A DNA stretch of 64,000 bases, from contig JAJDOG010000022.1 in NCBI GenBank assembly GCA_022340285.1, forward strand, positions 186,001 to 250,000. Direction: 5' to 3'. Under the pieces are notes generated by a model. That model was not told the origin of the DNA. It was given only the letters and a program-made list of their open reading frames with translations, and ran no database searches. This DNA comes from Betaproteobacteria bacterium (lineage in GTDB: Bacteria; Pseudomonadota; Gammaproteobacteria; Burkholderiales; SG8-39). Both the position numbers and the translations under genes were made by a program. Of the stretch, positions 1-8,193 are shown one piece after another. Each line of letters begins with the position of its first letter. Position 1 is the first letter of the stretch.

Positions 1-1281
1 CCCATCGCTTTCACTCTGATGGGAATGGGCGTCGGTTTCGGGTTCTATGCGTACTATCAGGCCGGTCAGGAGCTCTTCGACAACAGGATCTTCTACCTGC
101 TGACGCAGAACACCTGGAGCATCATGAGCAACGACGTGCTCGTTGCCGTGCCGTTGTTCCTGTTCATGGGGTACGTGGTCGAGCGATCGAACATTCTCGA
201 CCGCCTGTTCTACAGTCTCCAGGTCGCGCTGCGCCACATCCCGGGCTCGATGGCGGTGGCGGCGCTGCTGACCTGCGCGATGTTCGCCACCGCGACCGGC
301 ATCGTCGGCGCGGTCGTGACGCTGATGGGGCTGCTCGCGTTTCCGGTAATGCTCAGGGCCGGATACGACCAGAAGCTGTCGGCAGGCGTCATCTGCGCCG
401 GCGGAACGCTCGGCATCCTCATTCCACCCTCGATCATGCTGATCGTGTATTCGGCCACCGCATCGGTCTCGGTGGTCAGGCTGTACGCCGCGGCGATGCT
501 GCCGGGTTTCCTGCTGGCGGGGCTCTACGTCCTGTACGTGATCACGCGCGCGGCGATCAATCCCAAGCTCACGCCGCCGCTGCCGAAGGAAGAGAGCGAG
601 GTGCCGTGGAGCAAGGCTTTCCTGCTGCTCGCGCAGGCGTTCGTGCCGCTAGCGGTGCTGATCTTCGCGGTGCTCGGCTCGATCCTGTTCGGCCTGGCGA
701 CGCCGACCGAGGCCGCCGCGGTCGGCGCCCTCGGCAGTCTCGTCCTGGCGGCCGCCTACCGCGCGCTCACCTGGCCACGCCTTCAGGAGGCGGTCTACCT
801 CACGGCGCGCACCTCGGCGATGGTGTGCTTCCTGTTCGTCGGATCCTGGACCTTCTCGTCGGTCTTCTCGTATCTGGGCGGCGAGGGCGTCATCAAGGCA
901 TTCGTTCTCGGCCTCGACCTCAACCCGATCCTGTTCCTGATCATCTCGCAGTTCATCATCTTCCTGCTCGGCTGGCCGCTCGAGTGGAGCGAGATCATCA
1001 TCATCTTCGTGCCGATCTTCCTGCCGCTGCTGCCACACTTTCACGTCGATCCGATGTTCTTCGGCATTCTTGTGGCCCTCAACCTGCAGACGTCGTTTCT
1101 CACCCCGCCGATGGCGATGTCGGCGTATTACCTGAAGGGCATCGCGCCGCCATCCGTGGAGCTGTGGACCATTTTCAAGGGGTGCTTCCCGTTCCTCGCC
1201 ATGGTTTTCGTCACGATGATCCTCGTTTACGTGTTCCCGCAGCTGCATCTGTGGCTGCCGAACCTGATCTACGGACGCTGA
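1..1281 (+). CDS. TRAP transporter large permease (DctM family), 5' end outside window
   Basis: Large membrane subunit of a TRAP (tripartite ATP-independent periplasmic) transporter, which couples ion gradients to uptake of organic acids delivered by a periplasmic binding protein. The frame is open from base 1. About 427 residues are visible, with a dozen or so hydrophobic segments and the family-typical stretches GGTLGILIPPS and LNLQTSFLTPPMAMSAYYLKG. Family members are about 430-440 residues and start with a hydrophobic helix ending in GVPIAF. Here the window opens at PIAF, so only some 15-20 residues are missing. The DctP and DctQ subunits are presumably upstream. The amidase that follows after 7 bp suggests the pair imports and hydrolyses an amide, but the substrate is not readable from sequence. 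Confidence 0.93.
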   Translation, partial: PIAFTLMGMGVGFGFYAYYQAGQELFDNRIFYLLTQNTWSIMSNDVLVAVPLFLFMGYVVERSNILDRLFYSLQVALRHIPGSMAVAALLTCAMFATATGIVGAVVTLMGLLAFPVMLRAGYDQKLSAGVICAGGTLGILIPPSIMLIVYSATASVSVVRLYAAAMLPGFLLAGLYVLYVITRAAINPKLTPPLPKEESEVPWSKAFLLLAQAFVPLAVLIFAVLGSILFGLATPTEAAAVGALGSLVLAAAYRALTWPRLQEAVYLTARTSAMVCFLFVGSWTFSSVFSYLGGEGVIKAFVLGLDLNPILFLIISQFIIFLLGWPLEWSEIIIIFVPIFLPLLPHFHVDPMFFGILVALNLQTSFLTPPMAMSAYYLKGIAPPSVELWTIFKGCFPFLAMVFVTMILVYVFPQLHLWLPNLIYGR

Positions 1282-1288
1282 GCACGGC

Positions 1289-2626
1289 ATGAACGTGTCG
1301 CAACGGAACTGGATTTCGGCGACCGACGCTGCGCGCGCAATCCGCGCGGGTGAGTTGAGCGCCGAACAGGTGACCGAAGCCTGCCTGGCGCGAGTGCGCG
1401 AAGTGGATGGCGAGGTGCAGGCCTGGGCCTATCTCGATCCCGAGCATGCGCTCGCGCAGGCGCGCGAACGAGACGCCGCGCGCCGCGAAGGGCAGGCGAT
1501 CGGTTCCCTGCACGGCGTTCCCGTCGCGGTCAAGGATATCTTCGACACCGAGGACATGCCGACCGAGGACGGCACACCACTGCACGCGGGCCGCACGCCG
1601 CGGCACGACGCGACCGCCGTCGCCATGTTGCGCGCGGCGGGAGCTGTGATCCTCGGCAAGACGGTCACCACCGAGCTGGCCACGTATTCGCCCGGAAAGA
1701 CGCGCAACCCGCACAGTCCCGCGCACACGCCCGGCGGCTCGTCGAGCGGCTCGGCCGCCGCGGTCGCGGCCGGAATGGTGCCCCTGGCGCTCGGCAGCCA
1801 GACCAACGGCTCGGTGATCCGGCCGGCAGCATTCTGCGGAGTTTACGGCTTCAAGCCCACGCACGGTCTCATCCCGCGCGGGGGCGTACTCAAGCTTTCG
1901 CGCACGCTCGATCATGTCGGCGTGTTCGCGCGGAGCCTCGAGGACGTCGCGCTGGCCGCGGAGCAGCTCGTTGGCAACGATCCGCTGGATCCGGACACCC
2001 GGGTGCGCGCGCGGATCCCGTTCGTTACGACGGCGGCCGAAGAGCCGCCCCTCACGCCCATGCTCGCATTCGTGAAGGGCCCGGCGTGGGACCGCGCCGA
2101 GGAGGAGACGAAGGAGGCGTTCGCCGAGCTCACCACGGCGCTCGGCGATCGCAGTTTCGAGGTGGACACGCCGGACTCCGCGCGCCTGGCGCTCGACTGG
2201 CATCGAACGATCATGGAAGCGGAAATGGCCGCGAATCTGGATCGCGAATGGGAAAAGGGGCGCGACCGGCTCTCGGATTCGCTGCGCGCTCAGCTCGCTC
2301 GCGGGCGCGAGGTCACGGCGCTCGATTATCAGCTCGCGCGCGCCCGCATCCCGCTGATCAACGAGGGGTTCGATGAAATTTTCGAGCGCTGCGACGCGAT
2401 CGTCACCCCCGCGGCGGCAGGCACCGCACCGAAAGGCATAGAATCCACGGGCGACCCCGCCTTCTGCACCCTGTGGACGCTATGTGGCATGCCGGCGCTC
2501 AGCCTGCCGTTGATGCAGGGCGAAAATGGCCTGCCGCTGGGGGTGCAACTGGTCGGGCGCCGTGGCGACGATGCGCGTCTGCTGCGCACGGCGCGCTGGG
2601 TTGTCGGTCGAATCGCATCGGGTTGA
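1289..2626 (+). CDS. Amidase (amidase signature family)
   Basis: Hydrolyses a carboxamide to acid and ammonia in the cytoplasm. The Ser-cisSer-Lys triad is visible: Lys82 in GVPVAVKDIF, the GGSSSGS loop around residues 149-155, and the likely nucleophile Ser175 in GSQTNGSVIRPA. At 445 residues it is a normal length for the family. The ATG at 1289 lies 7 bp after the TRAP permease stop, so the two are almost certainly co-transcribed, suggesting that the transporter feeds this enzyme. GatA is the main alternative, but no gatB or gatC is nearby and the sequence looks like a catabolic amidase. Substrate unknown. Confidence 0.92.
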   Translation: MNVSQRNWISATDAARAIRAGELSAEQVTEACLARVREVDGEVQAWAYLDPEHALAQARERDAARREGQAIGSLHGVPVAVKDIFDTEDMPTEDGTPLHAGRTPRHDATAVAMLRAAGAVILGKTVTTELATYSPGKTRNPHSPAHTPGGSSSGSAAAVAAGMVPLALGSQTNGSVIRPAAFCGVYGFKPTHGLIPRGGVLKLSRTLDHVGVFARSLEDVALAAEQLVGNDPLDPDTRVRARIPFVTTAAEEPPLTPMLAFVKGPAWDRAEEETKEAFAELTTALGDRSFEVDTPDSARLALDWHRTIMEAEMAANLDREWEKGRDRLSDSLRAQLARGREVTALDYQLARARIPLINEGFDEIFERCDAIVTPAAAGTAPKGIESTGDPAFCTLWTLCGMPALSLPLMQGENGLPLGVQLVGRRGDDARLLRTARWVVGRIASG

Positions 2627-2647
2627 GAGAGCGCCGAGGAGTTCGAT

Positions 2648-2812
2648 ATGTCCTTCAAGATCTTTGCGAGCGTGGTGGCGGCAGCGCTGCTCATCGTCTT
2701 CATCGGCCCCGTCGTGATCAAGCTCAAGGACGTCGCGCTCAGCGTCGTGGTGCTGATCGGACTCACGATGATGCTCACCGACATCTGGCAGTCGCTGCGG
2801 TCGAACGACTGA
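2648..2812 (+). CDS. Small two-helix membrane protein, 54 residues
   Basis: A short frame with an ATG at 2648, a GAGGAG ribosome site just upstream and a stop at 2812. The product has two hydrophobic stretches, roughly residues 5-22 and 28-45, joined by a short charged KLKD loop, and ends in a polar WQSLRSND tail. It follows the amidase by 21 bp on the same strand. I recognise no family. Codon use and the clean two-helix pattern argue for a real gene, but no motif gives a function. Confidence 0.6.
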   Translation: MSFKIFASVVAAALLIVFIGPVVIKLKDVALSVVVLIGLTMMLTDIWQSLRSND

Positions 2813-2952
2813 TCGATTAGGGAAGCTTCGACCCATCCCCTCTTTCCGGAGGCGGCATCCGGTGCGAATTTGCGATGGCTCAAGCCGCCGCATCCGGCGA
2901 ACTGATAGAGTTGATCTGGAGTTTGGCGATTAAGAGCCCGAAATTGGAGGGA

Positions 2953-3792
2953 ATGATGGCCTACAAGACGATCCTGGTTCACGTCGACAACAGCCCGCAA
3001 TGGCCCGGGCGTTTCGAAGTTGCGGCAAGGTTGGCCGCGGAGTTCGAGGCGCACCTGGTGGGGATATGCCTCCTGCGCCGGCCGGAATTGCCCGGATACA
3101 TCCGCAGTGCCGAGATTGCCGAGATGCTCGCCCAGCGGGCGCGCGACGCCGAGGACAAGGTCAAGGCGTCGCGACAGATGCTCCTCGACCGCCTCTCCCA
3201 AGAAGGTCTGTCAGGCGAGTGTCGGGTGGTCGAAGGCGAGGTCGAGGAGCTTGCATCCGTGCACGGGCGATACGCGGATCTGCTGATCGTCAGTCAGGCC
3301 GATGTCAATGCGCCGAACTCCTCGGCGGCGATGGATGAGATCCAGAGCGTCATTTTCGCGGCCGGGCGTCCGCTGCTCCTGGTGCCCTACGCCGGAAAGG
3401 TCAAGACGCTCGGCAAGAACATATTCGTTGCCTGGAACGCAAGTCGCGAAGCGACCCGTGCGGTCACGGATGCGCTGCCGCTGCTGCAACGCGCCGGCAA
3501 AGTGACGGTCATGGTGGTGCGACCGCGTGCGGATTCGCGCGCGCACGGCGACGTGCCCGGAGCCGACATCGCCGCTTATCTCGCGCGGCACGGCGTCAAG
3601 GTGGACGTGATGGCCGAGGAGGGCGAAGGCATCGACGTCGGCGAGCTGATGCTCTCCCGCGTGGCCGATCTCGGTTCGGATCTCATCGTGATGGGGGCGT
3701 ACAGCCATTCCCGGCTGCGCCAGTGGATCCTGGGCGGCGCCACACGCACCATGCTCGAGAGCATGACCGTACCGGTGCTGATGTCGCACTGA
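2953..3792 (+). CDS. Universal stress protein with two UspA domains
   Basis: Cytoplasmic UspA-superfamily protein of 279 residues with two domains in tandem. Domain 1 starts at YKTILVHVDNSP and runs to about residue 145. Domain 2 starts near NIFVAWNAS and ends at PVLMSH. Only domain 2 keeps the ATP-binding signature, MGAYSHSRLRQWILGGATR (a G-2X-G-9X-G-S/T type loop). Domain 1 has lost it, so it is probably regulatory or structural. The start is chosen at 2953, just behind TTGGAGG; an in-frame ATG at 2875 would add an unrelated 26-residue leader. It stands alone between the small membrane protein and a dehydrogenase. Confidence 0.9.
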   Translation: MMAYKTILVHVDNSPQWPGRFEVAARLAAEFEAHLVGICLLRRPELPGYIRSAEIAEMLAQRARDAEDKVKASRQMLLDRLSQEGLSGECRVVEGEVEELASVHGRYADLLIVSQADVNAPNSSAAMDEIQSVIFAAGRPLLLVPYAGKVKTLGKNIFVAWNASREATRAVTDALPLLQRAGKVTVMVVRPRADSRAHGDVPGADIAAYLARHGVKVDVMAEEGEGIDVGELMLSRVADLGSDLIVMGAYSHSRLRQWILGGATRTMLESMTVPVLMSH

Positions 3793-3817
3793 TCGCGCGG
3801 GCTGCAGCGGCAACGGC

Positions 3818-4804
3818 ATGCGGCCGCGTGTCCTCGTAACGCTCGGGATCTTCCCCGAGCTTCTGGCGCAACTGCGCACGCAGTTCGAAGTCGAAGACAA
3901 CCAGACCGACCGTGTGCTCTCGCCTGCGGAGCTCGTGCGCAGGCTGGGTGACAAGGACGGGGCACTGATCACCGGGTACGATCGCATCGACGCGTCGCTG
4001 CTCGAAACCTGCCCGCGGCTCAAGGCCGCTTGCAACCTGGCGGTGGGCTACAACAACATGGACCTGCCGGCGTGCACCGCGCACGGCGTGATCGCGACCA
4101 ACACGCCGGATGTCCTCAACGACACGACCGCAGACCTGGCATTCGCGCTGCTCCTCGCAGCGGCACGGCGCATCACCGAGGCGGAGCGGTGGCTGCGCGC
4201 GGGGCACTGGGAGGGCTGGCGCAACGACCAGATGCTCGGCCAGGACGTGCACCACGCCACGCTCGGCATCGTCGGCATGGGACAGATCGGACGGGCCATC
4301 GCGCGTCGCGCACACGGGTTCGACATGCGCATCATCTATCACAATCGCGGTCGAGCGCCCGTCGAACTGGAGCGCGCGCTGGGCGCCCGGCGGGTCGAGC
4401 TCGACGAGTTGCTGGGGACAGCGGATTTCGTCTGCCTCGCGCTGCCTTATTCCCCGGAGACCCATCATCTGATCGACGCACGCCGCCTCGGGTTGATGAA
4501 GGCGAATGCGATCCTGGTCAATGTCGGACGCGGCGGGCTCGTGGACGACGCGGCGCTCGTGGAGGCGCTCAGGACGCGCCGCATCGCGGGCGCCGGGCTC
4601 GACGTGTACGAGGGGGAGCCGGCCTTGCACGCGGGATTCCTTGCACTCGACAACGTCGCGCTGACGCCGCACATCGGCAGCGCCACGCGGGCGACGCGCA
4701 TGCAGATGGGAGCCGTGGCGGCGGAAAATCTCACGGCCGCGCTCTCCGGCCGGCGCCCGCCGAATCTGCTCAACCCGGAAGTGTGGGAACATCGTCGACG
4801 TTAG
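3818..4804 (+). CDS. D-2-hydroxyacid dehydrogenase (glyoxylate/hydroxypyruvate reductase type)
   Basis: NAD(P)-dependent oxidoreductase of the D-isomer-specific 2-hydroxyacid dehydrogenase family, 328 residues. The nucleotide-binding loop GIVGMGQIGRA lies at about residues 150-160. The catalytic Arg is in NVGRGGLVDD, the Glu in DVYEGEPALH and the His in LTPHIGSATRATR. The start of the motif NRGRAP after the second beta strand carries Arg, which in this family usually favours NADPH. Best guess is a glyoxylate/hydroxypyruvate or D-glycerate dehydrogenase (GhrB/GyaR-like). Substrate cannot be fixed from sequence. Confidence 0.9.
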   Translation: MRPRVLVTLGIFPELLAQLRTQFEVEDNQTDRVLSPAELVRRLGDKDGALITGYDRIDASLLETCPRLKAACNLAVGYNNMDLPACTAHGVIATNTPDVLNDTTADLAFALLLAAARRITEAERWLRAGHWEGWRNDQMLGQDVHHATLGIVGMGQIGRAIARRAHGFDMRIIYHNRGRAPVELERALGARRVELDELLGTADFVCLALPYSPETHHLIDARRLGLMKANAILVNVGRGGLVDDAALVEALRTRRIAGAGLDVYEGEPALHAGFLALDNVALTPHIGSATRATRMQMGAVAAENLTAALSGRRPPNLLNPEVWEHRRR

Positions 4805-4871
4805 CCCGCGCGCCGGACGCCGGGGATATCATGCGCCCGGGATGTGCGCACGCTTTCAGAACCCTCGCGCC

Positions 4872-5237
4872 ATGAGCACCGCCATCATCCTGTTCGCACA
4901 TGGAGCGCGCGACCCGTCCTGGGCCGAGCCGATCCTCAGGATCAAGGCATTGGTTGCCGAGCGGCGCCCCGATGCGCAGGTCGAGTCCGCGTTCCTGGAA
5001 CGCCTGGAACCCTCGCTCGGCGACGCCGTCCGCCGCCTCGCGAGCATGGGCGCCGACCATATCGTCGTCTGTCCGCTCTTCATGGCGCCGAGCGGGCATC
5101 TGCGCCGGGAGGTGCCGGAGCTGCTCCGCGACATACGCGCGGCGCACCCGGACATCGAGGTCGAGCTCGCGCCGCCGATGGGCGATGCCGCACCGATCCT
5201 CGACGCGATCGCCGAGTGGGCTGCGCGGCAAGGCTGA
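4872..5237 (+). CDS. CbiX/SirB-like chelatase family protein, single domain
   Basis: Small cytoplasmic protein of 121 residues similar to single-domain CbiX/SirB, which insert cobalt or iron into sirohydrochlorin during cobalamin or siroheme synthesis. The first strand carries the catalytic His in LFAHGARDPSW, and the family stretch CPLFMAPSGHLRREVPE follows. CbiX-type enzymes of this size act as homodimers. ATG 4872 is chosen over ATG 4842 because homologues start right at the AIILFAHG strand and a TATCAT element at about 4826-4831 would put a transcript start near 4838. No other tetrapyrrole gene is adjacent. Confidence 0.85.
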   Translation: MSTAIILFAHGARDPSWAEPILRIKALVAERRPDAQVESAFLERLEPSLGDAVRRLASMGADHIVVCPLFMAPSGHLRREVPELLRDIRAAHPDIEVELAPPMGDAAPILDAIAEWAARQG

Positions 5238-5287
5238 ATTCGCATGCGCGATTGCCTCCTAGGGCCTCTCTGCTAAGATCGCGCGCC

Positions 5288-5713
5288 GTGAGCCGTGCTA
5301 CCTACACCACGCCGCAGGATGCCGAGGCCGCGTTCTACGAGGCGATCGAGCGCGCCGATCTCGACGCGATGCTGGCCATCTGGGCCGAAGACGAGGAAGT
5401 CGTTTGCGTGCATCCGGGCGGGGCGCGCCTCACCGGATTCGAGCAGGTGCGTGCGAGCTGGACGCAGATCTTCAATTCGCGGCAGCGCCTGCAGATCCGC
5501 ATCTCGAACGCCGTGTATGTGCAGGGCATGATGCTCTCCATACACAGTGTCCACGAGAACATCACCGTGGTCGGGGAGCAGGCACCGCGCCCGCCGATCG
5601 TGACGACCAACGTGTATATCCGCACCGGCGGGGGCTGGCGCATGCTCGTGCACCATGCTTCCCCGGCTCCGCAGGCACCCGGGCCGGCCGAGACGTCCAA
5701 GATCCTTCATTGA
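5288..5713 (+). CDS. NTF2/SnoaL-like protein (DUF4440 type)
   Basis: A 141-residue alpha+beta-barrel protein of the NTF2-like superfamily. It shows the usual opening helix (DAEAAFYEAIERADLDAMLA), then AEDEEVVCVHPGG and a FEQVRASWTQIF segment. Members of this subgroup are small cytoplasmic proteins of uncertain role. A GTG start is used at 5288; the longer upstream frame is noise over the chelatase gene. A TAAGAT -10-like element lies at 5273-5278. The stop overlaps the proposed TTG start of the next hydrolase (CATTGA), suggesting translational coupling. Confidence 0.8.
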   Translation: MSRATYTTPQDAEAAFYEAIERADLDAMLAIWAEDEEVVCVHPGGARLTGFEQVRASWTQIFNSRQRLQIRISNAVYVQGMMLSIHSVHENITVVGEQAPRPPIVTTNVYIRTGGGWRMLVHHASPAPQAPGPAETSKILH

Positions 5714-6681
5714 CGCCCAGCGCCTCGTTGTATCGTCCGCCCTGGTGGCTGCGTGGTGCGAACGCGCAGACCATCTACGCCGCGCTCGCCCTGCGCGGCT
5801 CCCGGGTGCGCTACCGGCGCGAGCGGTGGGACACGCCCGACCACGACTTCATCCTGGTGGACTGGGTCGACGGCCCGGCGGATGCTCCGCTGGTGGCGCT
5901 CTTCCACGGGCTCGAGGGGAGTTCGGAGAGCCACTATGCGCGCGCACTGATGTCTGCAGTGCAGGCACGTGGCTGGCGCGGCGTGGTGCCGCACTTCCGC
6001 GGCTGTGGAGGAGAGCCCAACGACCTTCCGCGCGCCTACCATTCCGGCGACTCGCGGGAGATCGACTGGGTGCTGCGGCGCCTCGGCGCTGTCGCAGGCG
6101 CCGCACCCCTGTTCGCCGTCGGCGTGTCGCTCGGCGGCAACGCGTTGCTCAAGTGGCTAGGCGAGGAGGGCGATGCGGCGCGCGATGTCGTGCGGGCCGC
6201 CGCCGCCGTGTCGGCACCCGTCGATCTGACCGCGGCGGGCAATGCGCTGGGTCGCGGCTTCAATCTGATGTACGCACGGCACTTCCTGGGCTCGCTCAAG
6301 CGCAAGACCGCCGCCAAGCTCGCGCGTTTTCCCGGCTGCGTGGACGGCGCGGCCGCCGCTCGCGCGCGAACCTTGCGCGAGTTCGACGACGCCGTGACGG
6401 CTCCGCTGCACGGTTTTCGCGACGCCTCGGATTACTGGCTGCGCTCGAGCTCCAAACCGCTAATGAATCGCGTAGACGTGCCCACGCTCGTGATCAATGC
6501 ACGCGACGATCCGTTCCTGCCCGGCGAGCATCTCCCTGACCCCACCGACGTGTCGGCGAAGATGGTGCTCGAGTTTCCCGTGGCCGGTGGGCACGTCGGA
6601 TTCGTGACCGGTCCTTTTCCGGGGCACATCGCCTGGATGCCGGCGCGAGTGCTGGGCTTTTTCAAAGCGGCGCTCGCATAG
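5710..6681 (+). CDS. yheT: YheT-family alpha/beta hydrolase
   Basis: Predicted carboxylesterase of the YheT/ABHD1-3 group, about 323 residues. Visible features are YRPPWWLRGANAQTIYA at the N-terminus, the oxyanion-region FHGLEGSS, the nucleophile elbow GVSLGGNALLKWLGE, an Asp in NARDDPFLP and the final His in GGHVGFV. A TTG start at 5710 overlaps the preceding stop by two bases and gives the family-typical N-terminus. The ATG used by longer frames lies inside the upstream gene. Physiological substrate is not known for the family. Confidence 0.88.
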   Translation: MTPSASLYRPPWWLRGANAQTIYAALALRGSRVRYRRERWDTPDHDFILVDWVDGPADAPLVALFHGLEGSSESHYARALMSAVQARGWRGVVPHFRGCGGEPNDLPRAYHSGDSREIDWVLRRLGAVAGAAPLFAVGVSLGGNALLKWLGEEGDAARDVVRAAAAVSAPVDLTAAGNALGRGFNLMYARHFLGSLKRKTAAKLARFPGCVDGAAAARARTLREFDDAVTAPLHGFRDASDYWLRSSSKPLMNRVDVPTLVINARDDPFLPGEHLPDPTDVSAKMVLEFPVAGGHVGFVTGPFPGHIAWMPARVLGFFKAALA

Positions 6682-6728
6682 CGAACGACCGGTTGCGCCG
6701 CGTCGACCTGATCGCATCCGGCGGATGC

Positions 6729-6734
6729 GATAAT
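6729..6734 (+). promoter_or_regulatory. Probable -10 element for the phosphomannomutase gene
   Basis: GATAAT sits 37 bp before the chosen ATG at 6772, which would place the transcript start near 6741. It lies before that start but overlaps the alternative ATG at 6733, and so decides between the two. No good -35 is visible. Confidence 0.35.
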
Positions 6735-6771
6735 GCGCGGTCCATTTGACCCACTTGACCGGGCGCGTCCG

Positions 6772-8148
6772 ATGCCAGATTGTCCTCCCGAGATCTTCAA
6801 GGCCTATGACATTCGCGGCATCGTTGGCCGGACGCTGACCGCGGAGGGCGTCGAATTCATCGGCCGTGCGCTCGGATCGGAGTGCATTGCGCGCGGCGGC
6901 CGGGCGATCGCGATGGGTCGCGACGGCAGACTGTCAGGGCCGGAGCTCGCGGCGGCGCTGGGGCGCGGTATCCAGGCGAGCGGTGCCGACGTGGTGGACG
7001 TGGGGATGGTCACCACGCCGATGGGCTATTTCGCTGCGCACGAGCTGGGCACCGGCTCTGCGGTCCTGGTGACGGGAAGCCACAACCCGCCCGAGTACAA
7101 CGGCTTGAAGATGGTCTTGAACGGCGTCACGCTCGCGGGCGACGCAATCCAGCGGCTACGGCAGCGCATCGAGGCGGGCGATCTGGCGAGCGGCGCCGGC
7201 GGCTACCGGCAAGCGGACGTTCGCGAGGCCTACCTCGCAAGGATCGCGAGCGACGTGAAGCTCGCGCGGCCGATGTGGATCGCCGTGGATTGCGGTAACG
7301 GCGTAGCGGGGAGTGTCGCGCCCGAGCTCTACCGACGCCTCGGTTGCGAAGTGTCCGAGCTCTATTGCGAGGTGGACGGCACGTTTCCCAACCACCACCC
7401 CGATCCGACGCAGCCGCAGAATCTCGCGGATCTCATTGCCGAGCTCGCGACCGGTGCGGGCGAGCTCGGCCTCGCGTTCGACGGCGACGGCGATCGCCTC
7501 GGGGTCGTGACCCGCAGCGGGGCGATCATCTTCGCCGACCGGCTGCTGATGCCGCTTGCCGCGGACGTGCTCCGGCGGCGGCCCGGCTCGGAAATCGTCT
7601 TCGACGTGAAGTGCACGCGCAATTTGCCTGAATGGATCCGGAGGCACGGTGGCCGGCCCGCGATGTGGAAAACGGGCCACTCGCTGATCAAGGCGCGGAT
7701 GCACGACACCGGTGCTGCGCTGGCCGGCGAGATGAGCGGCCACATCTTCTTCGCCGAGCGATGGTACGGATTCGACGACGGGCTCTATGCCGGCGCCCGA
7801 TTGCTCGAAGTGTTGTCGCGTACCGACGATCCGAGCACGGCGCTCGAGGCGCTGCCCGATTCGGTCAGCACGCCGGAACTCCACCTTCCGCTTGCCGAGG
7901 GGGAGCCGCACCGCCTGATCGCGCAGCTCCAGCGCGAAGCGCAGTTTCCCGGCGCTACCGAGATCGTGACGCTGGACGGTCTACGGGTCGAATATCCGGA
8001 CGGTTTCGGCCTGGCGCGCGCTTCCAACACCACGCCGGTCATCGTGCTGCGATTCGAAGCGCAGGACCCGAGTGGGTTGCAGCGCATCCAGGGCGCGTTC
8101 CGCAAGGTGCTGCTGGCTGCGAAGCCGGACGCCAAGCTGCCCTTCTAG
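6772..8148 (+). CDS. Phosphomannomutase/phosphoglucomutase (AlgC/ManB type)
   Basis: Interconverts hexose 1- and 6-phosphates, supplying GDP-mannose or UDP-glucose precursors for LPS and exopolysaccharide. Four family sites are clear: the phosphoserine loop VTGSHNPPEYNG, the Mg-binding AFDGDGDRLG, the sugar-binding GEMSGHIFF and the phosphate-binding RASNTTPVIVLRFEA near the C-terminus. Starting at ATG 6772 gives 458 residues, the usual AlgC length, with the N-terminal FKAYDIRGIVG at the expected place. It stands alone and converges with the ugpB-like gene. Confidence 0.93.
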   Translation: MPDCPPEIFKAYDIRGIVGRTLTAEGVEFIGRALGSECIARGGRAIAMGRDGRLSGPELAAALGRGIQASGADVVDVGMVTTPMGYFAAHELGTGSAVLVTGSHNPPEYNGLKMVLNGVTLAGDAIQRLRQRIEAGDLASGAGGYRQADVREAYLARIASDVKLARPMWIAVDCGNGVAGSVAPELYRRLGCEVSELYCEVDGTFPNHHPDPTQPQNLADLIAELATGAGELGLAFDGDGDRLGVVTRSGAIIFADRLLMPLAADVLRRRPGSEIVFDVKCTRNLPEWIRRHGGRPAMWKTGHSLIKARMHDTGAALAGEMSGHIFFAERWYGFDDGLYAGARLLEVLSRTDDPSTALEALPDSVSTPELHLPLAEGEPHRLIAQLQREAQFPGATEIVTLDGLRVEYPDGFGLARASNTTPVIVLRFEAQDPSGLQRIQGAFRKVLLAAKPDAKLPF

Positions 8149-8193
8149 ATGAACCGCCCCGCCGCACAATCGTGTGGCACCCTCTCGCACGCG

